Positions 1 through 6,101 of a stretch of DNA of 21,458 bases are shown here, piece by piece (positions within the stretch are counted from its first letter, which is position 1; each line of letters begins with the position of its first letter). This stretch comes from a virus. The position numbers and the translations under genes were made by a program. The stretch spans positions 1 to 21,458 of the IMG/VR virus record IMGVR_UViG_3300030943_000188. The stretch is one strand, 5' to 3'. The notes below the pieces were generated by a model. The model made no database searches and had not been told where the DNA came from. It saw only the letters and a list, made by a program, of their open reading frames with translations.

Positions 1-527
1 CCTGTGGATGTTCTATCTAACCTTGTTTGAAGATGTGATGCAGGATTAAAAAAGTCAGAACCTATATTAAAATCAAAATTCAAAGCGGTTTCTGTCAATA
101 ACATTCCCCTTATAGTTTCGACAGTTTCACTTGCATTTTCGGGTGTTATTTTAGTCATCTTCATATATGAAATGGCCTTACGCATAACACTGTCAAGATT
201 TCTTACCTGTAACCAAGGTTTGACATTATTATCTAACCATTCACTATCATACTCTGCGAGTTTTTCCTTTGTATTATAAATTGTGGTTATGATATCTTCA
301 TTGATCTTCGAAGCTGCACCCTTTATTCTTACTATTTCAGATAATTGTTCCTTAGAAGGAGGACTTTTATATTTCAATGTATGTTCCTTTGAAATATCAA
401 ACAGCTCCTTTAATATAGGAGATGAAAAATATTCTGACTTTGTGTTAGATGTTAACATCATATCACCCAGGATATAATGATAGAATACTATCTCTTGATA
501 ACTATTTATGCCTACTTCTGAACTCAT
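1..527 (-). CDS. T4 gp41-like replicative DNA helicase (DnaB family), N-terminal part, cut by window edge
   Basis: The frame is open from an ATG at 527 to the left edge, giving 175 residues of a longer protein. The visible part matches the N-terminal domain of T4 gp41. It has SEYFSSPILKELFDISKEH near residue 32, like the T4 segment SEYFESGPAKNTFKLIKSH. A helical segment with DSEWLDNNVKPWLQVRN follows, and then FNIGSDFFNPASHLQTR just before the expected linker to the RecA-like motor. The ATPase motifs lie outside the window. By family knowledge this is the hexameric 5'-3' helicase that unwinds the fork. It follows uvsX on the same strand, as in T4. A TATAAAAT motif lies 16 bases before the ATG, and a hairpin separates it from the upstream unit. 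The assignment rests on remembered similarity, not a search. Confidence 0.8.
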   Translation of the reverse strand, partial: MSSEVGINSYQEIVFYHYILGDMMLTSNTKSEYFSSPILKELFDISKEHTLKYKSPPSKEQLSEIVRIKGAASKINEDIITTIYNTKEKLAEYDSEWLDNNVKPWLQVRNLDSVMRKAISYMKMTKITPENASETVETIRGMLLTETALNFDFNIGSDFFNPASHLQTRLDRTST

Positions 528-543
528 ATTGATTATTGATTTA

Positions 544-551
544 ATTTTATA
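544..551 (-). promoter_or_regulatory. Promoter-like TATAAAAT motif before the helicase gene
   Basis: On the minus strand the sequence reads TATATCTTAATATAAAAT, and TATAAAAT ends 16 bases before the helicase ATG. The same octamer sits at the same 16-base distance before the uvsX N-gene. In both, the shared stretch extends to ATATAAAATTAAA. It resembles a -10 box or a T4-late-type TATAAATA element. The function is inferred from its recurrence at operon starts. Confidence 0.45.
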
Positions 552-579
552 TTAAGATATAGCCGTTTTGTTTTGATCC

Positions 580-629
580 ATACAAATGAAAGGCCGTTAC
601 TTAAATAGTTAACGGCCTTTCATTTGTAT
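580..629 (-). terminator. Long perfect hairpin, likely terminator of the uvsX unit
   Basis: Bases 580-599 and 610-629 form a perfect 20-bp stem around a 10-base loop, with the GC-rich core GGCCGTTA/TAACGGCC. It lies 17 bases beyond the stop of the 647-934 gene and before the helicase leader. No T-tract follows on either strand, so it is not a textbook intrinsic terminator. It could stop transcription, protect the mRNA 3' end or be a processing site. A protein-binding palindrome is also possible. Confidence 0.6.
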
Positions 630-646
630 ATTTAAAAATGTTTAAT

Positions 647-934
647 TTATAACTTTAAAAATAACCTTTTTAGATTTTCATCATTTGACCGTGTTATTTG
701 AGGTTCCGAATCATCTAAATTAACAGAATCGACATACACTGGCAAAGTCGGTTTCATTTTTTTCAATGTTCCTTCTTGTGCAGAATATTTAACACCATTG
801 TAGGCAAATTCAAACCCGCTATCTCTCATACATATTATAAACTCTTCATTTGTTTCCGATATTAAAACAAGAGGTTCAAATACTTCTGTTAATTGGAACC
901 TTCCAAACTCATTCGTTTCTATTTTCATACCCAT
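647..934 (-). CDS. Hypothetical small phage protein (95 aa)
   Basis: I do not recognise a family. The protein is acidic in its C-terminal half and begins with alternating hydrophobic and polar residues suggesting a small beta-rich fold (FGRFQLTEVFEPLVLISE, then EEFIICMRDSGFEFAYNG). It overlaps the end of the upstream 925-1203 gene by ten bases, so the two are probably translationally coupled. Met1 (934) and Met3 (928) are both plausible starts, and the nearest SD-like sequence is absent, as elsewhere here. It is the last gene of the uvsX unit, just before the hairpin at 580-629. Position alone hints at a replication or recombination accessory role, but nothing in the sequence shows it. Confidence 0.7.
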   Translation of the reverse strand: MGMKIETNEFGRFQLTEVFEPLVLISETNEEFIICMRDSGFEFAYNGVKYSAQEGTLKKMKPTLPVYVDSVNLDDSEPQITRSNDENLKRLFLKL

Positions 935-1203
935 AAATGTTTTATAACTTCATAACTCGAATATTTCAGTTTTTTAATATAACCGAGTTTTTCTAATTCC
1001 GCTAGATCATCATCCAATTCCCCTGATTTAGCTATACGTACTCTAGTTTTCAAAGATACATCTCTAGTTTTAAACTCACCATCGTATCTTTTCTCTTGAT
1101 CAAGCATAAAGACAATCTCAAATAGAAGGTCTTCTATTTGAGGTGTCTCTATAATTCCTATCAAGTTTTTGATTTTAACAATGTTAAAATTTATAGGTGT
1201 CAT
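925..1203 (-). CDS. Hypothetical small protein with possible winged-helix-like C-terminus (92 aa)
   Basis: The ATG at 1203 shares a base with the TGA of the uvsX C-gene (TGATG), which supports this start over the TTG one codon earlier and points to coupled translation. The N-terminal half is helical and hydrophobic (EDLLFEIVFMLDQEKRY). The C-terminal part, with DDLAELEKLGYIKKLKYSSYEVI, has the helix-then-strand pattern of the recognition end of a winged helix, where a leucine-rich helix is followed by a beta-hairpin. That resemblance is only suggestive. T4 has gene 40 between uvsX and 41, but I see no similarity to it. Confidence 0.7.
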   Translation of the reverse strand: MTPINFNIVKIKNLIGIIETPQIEDLLFEIVFMLDQEKRYDGEFKTRDVSLKTRVRIAKSGELDDDLAELEKLGYIKKLKYSSYEVIKHLWV

Positions 1204-2825
1204 CAATCTTTAAAATGTTCGATTGAATTTCCTTCTAACGCATCAATAAATGATGTATCAATTTCAGCGTTTGTAACCATTGGAGCATCATTATCAGTAT
1301 CATCTTTCATTGAAGCTCTTTCAAGTTCCTCTGTCATTTCGAGTATATCATCATGACTGTTAACATCAGGTAGTTCAAAAGTTTTCTTTATCACTTTATC
1401 ATCAAGTTCTCTCAATACTTCATCTGTGAATACCTTTGCAGTAAAAAGTTCTATCAGAGGAATTTCTCCACCAAGATGTTTACATACTAACGTTCTTGCT
1501 GTTTCCTTTGGAAGAGCGAAAAGTAATTTACCATCTAGACTAGAAAATTCATGACAAGTTTTTTGTTCAGCTGGAGAGAGTTTAGAATGTTCCTTCTCTG
1601 TTAACGCCTTTCCTCTCACAACTCCACAATTCTCCCAAGATACAAAATTTTCTAATCCAACATATTTATTGATTGGTTTATAAAATGGAATATGAAATTG
1701 TACTTTAATTGGTTTTGCAAAACGATTTTTATTTGGAGTAACTGTTACAATGATGCCAACTTTTGCCTTTTCAACATTTTTTGATTTTGCAATTTCTTCA
1801 GCTTCCTTATCTTCCATCTTTGATTTAGATAACATGAATATGATTGAAGCATTATATTTAAGACCTCCGCCGCCTGCGATCGTGTTTGAAGGAAAATAAC
1901 CACCTATAACTGCATACGTATGAGCCAAATAGATACATGGGATACCATTCATTGCACAATCATTACCGACAACTCTAAAGGTTCTACGAATAGCCTGTTG
2001 TTTGGTCATATCTCGTTTATCATTTCCTTCAGTAGTATCTGTTTTTTCTTTATTTGAAGAAAGGTTACCCAATGAGTCAAGAACCACAATTACCTTCGGC
2101 GGAATTTTACCTTCCTTTTTCATATTGAAGAAGGTTTCATTTAACTTTGCCATATACGTAGCAAACTCCTCTATTGTTGCTATAGGTTCATGTCGAAGTT
2201 TGGCAGGATCAACACCAATTTTAGATACAAACTTTAAATCTATTGCACCTTCTGTATCAAAATAGATTGGGGTATACCCCATCATCTGAGCTTCGCGACA
2301 TATACTTAAAGCAATGAATGTCTTGCCTGTATTATGGCTGCTTATTCCAGTGCCTGACCAATATCTGTGGTTATCATGTTTTACCTCAAAATCATAAACC
2401 ACCTCATTTATACATTTTGTGATATTTACAACTCTTTGATACCCTGAAAGTGTTAACAAAAAATCTTCTTGTGTCAATTCTTTTGCAAACTTCCATTCTG
2501 TCATCGTTTCAAATTTATGATCCTCAGAACATTTAGTTTTAAAATCGAATTCTGTGGTAATATCATAAATAGGGCGCGAGTGTTTAATATAAAAATCCCC
2601 TACTTCATTATAACCATCAGGTGTAGCAATAAGGAATGACTTTTCTTGATAATTTTCAATTAAATCCTTAATTTTAATTTTCTTTGAGTTTGTTGATGCG
2701 TACTCATTAAATTTCATCCTAATGATTTCTTCTGAAGATTCAGAAATAGGTTTTCCTAAAAATGTTTTAAGTTCATTAGCATTAAAAACATATTCGAGTT
2801 CCTTTTTAATTTTTTCGATTTCCAT
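1203..2825 (-). CDS. uvsX: UvsX/RecA-like recombinase, C-terminal part, fused behind a split-intein C-fragment
   Basis: The first 165 of 540 residues are an intein C-fragment and the rest is recombinase. Visible intein blocks are a block-B-like TEFDFKTKCSEDHKFET (about 91-107, with the SxDH histidine), block F VVYDFEVKHDNHRY (142-155) and block G ending SSHN (162-165). There is no room between blocks B and F for a homing endonuclease. Thr166 would be the +1 nucleophile and begins TGKTF, the second half of the Walker A loop. The recombinase continues with a DTEG segment (190-193), Walker B VIVVLDSLGNL (245-255) and a Gly-rich GGGGLKYNAS loop. Joined to its N-part it would be about 449 residues, against 391 for T4 UvsX. 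It would form the presynaptic filament for strand exchange. Residues 1-60 are an unusual extension. The start is in frame with the upstream gene, three bases after its TAA. Confidence 0.9.
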   Translation of the reverse strand: MEIEKIKKELEYVFNANELKTFLGKPISESSEEIIRMKFNEYASTNSKKIKIKDLIENYQEKSFLIATPDGYNEVGDFYIKHSRPIYDITTEFDFKTKCSEDHKFETMTEWKFAKELTQEDFLLTLSGYQRVVNITKCINEVVYDFEVKHDNHRYWSGTGISSHNTGKTFIALSICREAQMMGYTPIYFDTEGAIDLKFVSKIGVDPAKLRHEPIATIEEFATYMAKLNETFFNMKKEGKIPPKVIVVLDSLGNLSSNKEKTDTTEGNDKRDMTKQQAIRRTFRVVGNDCAMNGIPCIYLAHTYAVIGGYFPSNTIAGGGGLKYNASIIFMLSKSKMEDKEAEEIAKSKNVEKAKVGIIVTVTPNKNRFAKPIKVQFHIPFYKPINKYVGLENFVSWENCGVVRGKALTEKEHSKLSPAEQKTCHEFSSLDGKLLFALPKETARTLVCKHLGGEIPLIELFTAKVFTDEVLRELDDKVIKKTFELPDVNSHDDILEMTEELERASMKDDTDNDAPMVTNAEIDTSFIDALEGNSIEHFKD

Positions 2826-2828
2826 AAA

Positions 2829-3131
2829 TTATGATTTAATTATTTTATGATTTTGAGTTAAATCAGATTTTAATTCGTATATTCGTACAAATTCATCGCC
2901 AACCAAACATCCTTCCTCTCCAGCAAGCGCCAAAGACCTACGGTTTGGTAATCCTCCAAATAAGCTGCCGCTCAAAGCCGCATTTAAAATATAACTACCG
3001 GTGCCAATATATTCATCTATTTTACAGAAAGGGGAATCTATAAGCATATCCCCATTAGGACTCACCTTATTGAGTATCTCATTCAAATCTGAAAAACTCG
3101 ACTGACTTGTTGCTGCAACTTTTTTTGCCAT
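2829..3131 (-). CDS. uvsX: UvsX/RecA-like recombinase, N-terminal part, ending in a split-intein N-fragment
   Basis: This 100-residue protein has 74 residues of recombinase N-terminus followed by 26 residues of intein. The extein part ends GGLPNRRSLALAGEEG, the first half of a P-loop (GEEG/TGKT). Cys75 starts the intein with CLVGDEFVRIYELKSD, a typical block A with catalytic Cys1. The gene then stops with TAA at 2829-2831. After one codon (TTT) the C-gene begins in the same reading frame. An N-fragment this short is atypical: most split inteins break at the endonuclease site and leave about 100 residues. It resembles the short-N class reported for AceL-TerL and for environmental UvsX inteins. 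Alone the protein cannot bind ATP, so function should require trans-splicing. It is the first gene of its unit. Confidence 0.9.
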   Translation of the reverse strand: MAKKVAATSQSSFSDLNEILNKVSPNGDMLIDSPFCKIDEYIGTGSYILNAALSGSLFGGLPNRRSLALAGEEGCLVGDEFVRIYELKSDLTQNHKIIKS

Positions 3132-3147
3132 GTGTTTAAAATGTTTA

Positions 3148-3155
3148 ATTTTATA
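3148..3155 (-). promoter_or_regulatory. Promoter-like TATAAAAT motif before uvsX
   Basis: TATAAAAT on the minus strand ends 16 bases before the ATG of the uvsX N-gene, in the short gap after the terminator of the upstream unit. The wider match to the helicase leader (ATATAAAATTAAA) and the identical spacing support a common regulatory element. No clear upstream box is visible. Confidence 0.45.
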
Positions 3156-3180
3156 TGTCTGAAAACTGAAAAGGTTTTAA

Positions 3181-3215
3181 ACAAAAAAAACGGGCATCTT
3201 GGTTAGATGCCCGTT
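3181..3215 (-). terminator. Strong intrinsic terminator ending the 6650-3245 unit
   Basis: On the minus strand an 11-bp perfect stem (3205-3215 with 3189-3199, core AACGGGCATCT) encloses a five-base loop and is followed at once by a run of eight T residues that overlaps the stem's end (3181-3190). This is a classic Rho-independent terminator. It lies about 30 bases after the stop of the 3245-3643 gene and separates that unit from uvsX. Confidence 0.9.
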
Positions 3216-3244
3216 GGGTTGGGTTAGTTTGTGTAGGATTTCAA

Positions 3245-3643
3245 TTATCCTACCAATTCTCTTAATGCGTCAGATTGATATTCTAATTTAAGATTCAACT
3301 CTTTAAATCTTGATATGATATTTGACATCATAGAAACAAAATCTGGTGAATCTGTTGCTGGTGATTTTTCATTTTTGTCATCTTTAATATATCTTGAATC
3401 AATATGTCCTATTAACAATTCAATTTTATCAACTGAATTTTTCATTGTATATATTTCTTCGCCTAAAATAGATACAATTTTCAAAAATTCAGAATCAAAT
3501 CTTACAGGTTCGTCCAACATCTTTTCATTTTCTTTTTCATATCCTGATGGTGTTAAAAAATCACCAGATTTACTTTTGCAACTGCATTCTTGACATCCCA
3601 TTTTTGTTTCCATTTCACTTGTTGGTCTTCTAAAATCTTTCAT
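3245..3643 (-). CDS. Hypothetical protein with N-terminal cysteine cluster and coiled-coil tendency (132 aa)
   Basis: I do not recognise a family. Near the N-terminus is GCQECSCKSKSG (residues 16-27), with three cysteines in CxxCxC spacing that could bind a metal, although no second cysteine pair exists in the protein. After a charged linker, residues 50-80 (FLKIVSILGEEIYTMKNSVD) and 105-130 (MMSNIISRFKELNLKLEYQS) look like amphipathic helices able to form coiled coils. It is the last gene of its unit, before the terminator at 3181-3215, and follows the 3653-4114 gene by nine bases. Confidence 0.7.
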   Translation of the reverse strand: MKDFRRPTSEMETKMGCQECSCKSKSGDFLTPSGYEKENEKMLDEPVRFDSEFLKIVSILGEEIYTMKNSVDKIELLIGHIDSRYIKDDKNEKSPATDSPDFVSMMSNIISRFKELNLKLEYQSDALRELVG

Positions 3644-3652
3644 AGTATATTT

Positions 3653-4114
3653 TTAAAAAGTTATTTCCATATCTGATGTGTCAACTACAATACTTGCTTT
3701 TCTTAATGTTTCAAAATATCCTATCCAAAACGCCATCATCCGATATTCGTTACCATTATCGAGCACGAATTTTAATTCCAATTCTGCATCTTGTAAGTCT
3801 GGTCGGTATTCCCAATTTCCTTCACCTACCCTAGCTTTATCTTTTTCATCTATTGCGTTACCGGAACTAATACAAAATAATCTTGGGACATTTACGAACC
3901 ATTCCTTATTAAGATATTCTTTAATTATATCGTAATTTTTCTTTCTATATTCCCAAGAATGCAATCTATTATACATTTCATGATGCTCTTTAATTCTTTG
4001 AAGATTGACCTTCGCTAAATTAATATCTTCCCATTCTATTTCTAAAAGATCAGAGGTATCATAATTATGTTCGCTATCACCTGTCTGATAATCAATTTTA
4101 ATTTTATATACCAT
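3653..4114 (-). CDS. Hypothetical phage protein (153 aa)
   Basis: The ATG at 4114 (MVYKIKIDYQTGDSEHNYD) is preferred over one 39 bases upstream, because the longer form would overlap the preceding gene and add a non-conserved-looking tail. I recall similar uncharacterised proteins from large phages of Bacteroidota, with the pattern IDYQTGDS, then LEIEWEDINLAKVNLQRIKEH, a central NVPRLFCI segment and a C-terminal MAFWIGYFETLRKASIV. No catalytic motif is evident. The alternating strands and helices suggest a compact globular alpha/beta protein. It shares the VPRLF/VPNIYG style of segment with its upstream neighbour, which may be chance. Confidence 0.75.
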   Translation of the reverse strand: MVYKIKIDYQTGDSEHNYDTSDLLEIEWEDINLAKVNLQRIKEHHEMYNRLHSWEYRKKNYDIIKEYLNKEWFVNVPRLFCISSGNAIDEKDKARVGEGNWEYRPDLQDAELELKFVLDNGNEYRMMAFWIGYFETLRKASIVVDTSDMEITF

Positions 4115-4130
4115 TGTTTTAATAAAGTTT

Positions 4131-4775
4131 TTAGTCGATGAATAAATTATCAATATCTTTTATAAATTTAGAATACCAATATATCATAACGGGATTTGGC
4201 GGATCAATTCTCTTTATTGTAGCCTCCTTGATCATATTTGTTTTTTCAACCAAAGAACATATTAAGGTGTTATCCTTGACTATAGGAAAATTATATTTTT
4301 CCTTACAACACACCATACTTCCAGATGGATATGGCATTTCATGAACTCCATATATATTTGGTACATTCACATAACATCCATCACATTGATTTATTTCAAA
4401 ATCAACATATATAAATGGATTATGCTCTTTAATCCATTCTTTAACAAAATCAACATTTAAAGTTGGGATCCCTGAAAATTCTGGGTAAACACCAATTATT
4501 TTATCATTGGAAATATAATCTGACCGTTCAGATTTCATTATTGTATTATCAAACCCAGTTAACCAATAATCTCCACATTTAATTGTTCCTTGGTGTGTAA
4601 CTATTAATTGGACATATTGATAGTTACAAAAACTATTATAATGTGCCTTAGTTGTATATGTTTTTGCATCTTTATCATCATCTAAAAATAGAAAATTATC
4701 ATATACATTAACAATATTTCCTTTATATAAGGTGTTTTTCCTTTGTATTGCATTTATTTTAATTAATTTCTTCAT
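4131..4775 (-). CDS. Hypothetical protein (214 aa)
   Basis: No function is recognised. The protein has an N-terminal KKLIKINAIQRKNTLYKGNI segment, a central aromatic region (GDYWLTGFDNTIMKSERSD) and an IYVDFEINQCDGCYVNVPNI region containing CDGC. Near residue 152 it has SMVCCKEKYNFP. The four clustered cysteines (CxxC and CC) might bind a metal, but the spacing is not a standard zinc finger. The start at 4775 overlaps the end of the upstream membrane-protein gene by 17 bases. It belongs to the same unit as the lipoprotein and the SEC-C protein, and looks like a phage accessory protein. Confidence 0.7.
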   Translation of the reverse strand: MKKLIKINAIQRKNTLYKGNIVNVYDNFLFLDDDKDAKTYTTKAHYNSFCNYQYVQLIVTHQGTIKCGDYWLTGFDNTIMKSERSDYISNDKIIGVYPEFSGIPTLNVDFVKEWIKEHNPFIYVDFEINQCDGCYVNVPNIYGVHEMPYPSGSMVCCKEKYNFPIVKDNTLICSLVEKTNMIKEATIKRIDPPNPVMIYWYSKFIKDIDNLFID

Positions 4776-4977
4776 TCTTTTTAATGTTATTTAAAAACCA
4801 TTTATTAAAAATTTTTATCTTTTCAATAACTTCCAATGATATGATAATAAACCAAATAACCAAAAAAATTAAAAGCCAACCGTTAATATTTTTTATTAAT
4901 GGAGCAATAATCATAACTGGTGCGAACACCAACAAAAAATAAATAACAAGATTAATTAAAAACATTATTAATTTCAT
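4759..4977 (-). CDS. Small membrane protein with two predicted transmembrane helices (72 aa)
   Basis: Nearly the whole protein is hydrophobic. Residues 3-27 (IMFLINLVIYFLLVFAPVMI) and 33-52 (GWLLIFLVIWFIIISLEV) are long enough to span a membrane, and a short loop, IKNINGW, joins them. The C-terminal 20 residues are charged (EKIKIFNKWFLNNIKKNEE) and likely cytoplasmic. It begins four bases after the 4982-5275 stop. Small phage membrane proteins near lipoproteins are sometimes superinfection-exclusion or lysis factors, but nothing here distinguishes those roles. Confidence 0.75.
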   Translation of the reverse strand: MKLIMFLINLVIYFLLVFAPVMIIAPLIKNINGWLLIFLVIWFIIISLEVIEKIKIFNKWFLNNIKKNEEIN

Positions 4978-4981
4978 TTTT

Positions 4982-5275
4982 TTAATTTTTTAAGTGAATT
5001 CTATTTAAAATCTCAATTATAGAAATATCCATAAGATAATCATAGTCAAATTTTATACGGCAATGATAATTTTCCAATAACCACCAACATACGCTTTGGT
5101 ACAGCGGAGCTGCGACACAATTTGGTATAGTAATAGATGAATTTTTTAATATCATACCGTGTTTATAACTTTGATTATATTTTCCTTCTAGATTATAAAA
5201 CCCATAACATGGTTCATTAAAACCTAATTCATTTAATTTTCTAGCTATTTCAACAGGTACAATTGGGCTATTCAT
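4982..5275 (-). CDS. Member of the tandem accessory family (APLYQ subtype), separated copy (97 aa)
   Basis: This is a relative of the genes at 7005-8896. Shared features are an N-terminal PVEIARKLNELGFNEPCYGF motif and a central CVAAPLYQSVCWWLLENYH motif, close to APLYQQVIEWLMLNHG in the 8507-8896 gene. It lacks the C-terminal TYEEALE helix of the other subtype and ends in IIEILNRIHLKN, which may be its equivalent. I recall many uncharacterised proteins of this pattern in Bacteroidota phages and prophages, but no known activity. It starts two bases after the lipoprotein stop. Its separation from the main array by about 1.7 kb suggests duplication followed by dispersal. Confidence 0.8.
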   Translation of the reverse strand: MNSPIVPVEIARKLNELGFNEPCYGFYNLEGKYNQSYKHGMILKNSSITIPNCVAAPLYQSVCWWLLENYHCRIKFDYDYLMDISIIEILNRIHLKN

Positions 5276-5277
5276 CT

Positions 5278-5634
5278 TTAATTTATTTCGTAATTTGTTA
5301 CATCTATATCAGATGTTGATAAAATAAGATCATTTTTATAAGGATCCATTGCGTAATATAATCTCTTATATATGGTGATGTTGGTAATAATTACATCACC
5401 GGATTTAAGATTATATTTTTTATAATAATAACCACTATTGCCATTATTTATTTCTAATTTTATTCCTTTATAATAAATATACCCCTGAACCTTTGAATAC
5501 TTAAATGTTGATACTTTTGTTATATAACAATTAGTGTTTATATTTTCTACAATTTCATATTCAGAATGATTTGAAGAACATCCGTAAGCAATGAATAATA
5601 AAATTATAATGAAGAATGTATTTACTTTTTTCAT
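5278..5634 (-). CDS. Predicted phage lipoprotein (118 aa)
   Basis: The N-terminus is a lipoprotein signal: MKK, then a hydrophobic core (FFIIILLFIAY), then a lipobox-like IAYGC with Cys19 as the acylation site, followed by SSNHSE. The mature part of about 100 residues is Tyr- and Asn-rich and probably beta-rich (CYITKVSTFKYSKVQGYIYY). No enzyme motif is seen. Phage-encoded lipoproteins are known to act in superinfection exclusion or to alter host surface receptors, and that is a reasonable but unproven reading. It lies between the SEC-C protein gene (three bases) and the array paralogue (two bases) in one unit. Confidence 0.8.
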   Translation of the reverse strand: MKKVNTFFIIILLFIAYGCSSNHSEYEIVENINTNCYITKVSTFKYSKVQGYIYYKGIKLEINNGNSGYYYKKYNLKSGDVIITNITIYKRLYYAMDPYKNDLILSTSDIDVTNYEIN

Positions 5635-5637
5635 ATA

Positions 5638-6099
5638 CTAAACATGTAAAAATCTATTTAAACAACATTTTTTGTATTTCTTACCACTACCACAAGGACA
5701 AGTCTCATTTCTATCAGTGTTAGAGAATTTTTCCTTGTATTCACGTTTAAGTTCTTTGTGCTCCTCTATTTTTTTATTTAAAAGATCTTTCCTGCGTTGA
5801 TCAATTGCCTTCTGTCCTGCATCTGTTTCATGAATTTCAACATTAGGATTTTCCGCCAAAATATCTATATTTGAATTTGAAAGAGTTAACATACTCTGAT
5901 AAAAACCCATCATTTTTTTGGATTTTGCTCTCTTGTATCTTTCTCTTTGTTCCATTAATTTTTCAAGAGGGACATCTTTTAAAAAATATTCAGATGTTAC
6001 TGTTCCGCAAATTGTACAACCTCCATCTTCACCTACTTCATGTAATGTGTATTCCTGACACTTTGTACACCAAAATCTATTCAATCTTCTAGATGGCAT
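5638..6099 (-). CDS. Protein with N-terminal zinc ribbon and C-terminal SEC-C motif (153 aa)
   Basis: The N-terminus has CTKC (11-14) and CTIC (28-31), a two-knuckle zinc ribbon. The middle is long and highly charged, with helices such as LEKLMEQRERYKRAKSKKMM and DLLNKKIEEHKELKREYKEK that could form a coiled coil. The C-terminus is a clear SEC-C motif, RNETCPCGSGKKYKKCC (130-146), with C134, C136, C145 and C146. This zinc-binding motif was first described at the C-terminus of SecA. It occurs in many bacterial and phage proteins as a protein- or nucleic-acid-contact module. With no catalytic domain, an adaptor role is plausible. It starts two bases after the DUF262 gene stop. Confidence 0.85.
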   Translation of the reverse strand: MPSRRLNRFWCTKCQEYTLHEVGEDGGCTICGTVTSEYFLKDVPLEKLMEQRERYKRAKSKKMMGFYQSMLTLSNSNIDILAENPNVEIHETDAGQKAIDQRRKDLLNKKIEEHKELKREYKEKFSNTDRNETCPCGSGKKYKKCCLNRFLHV

Positions 6100-6101
6100 A
6101 A

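Noticed and set aside
2002-2265. 87-codon plus-strand frame opposite uvsX
   Set aside because: It is antisense to conserved recombinase sequence, is Ser/Phe-rich as expected from the complement of a coding strand, and has no leader motif.
2829-2831. Stop-codon reassignment as an explanation for the split uvsX
   Set aside because: The stop is TAA, which also ends many other genes here in the ordinary way, and no gene shows internal recoded TAG or TGA.
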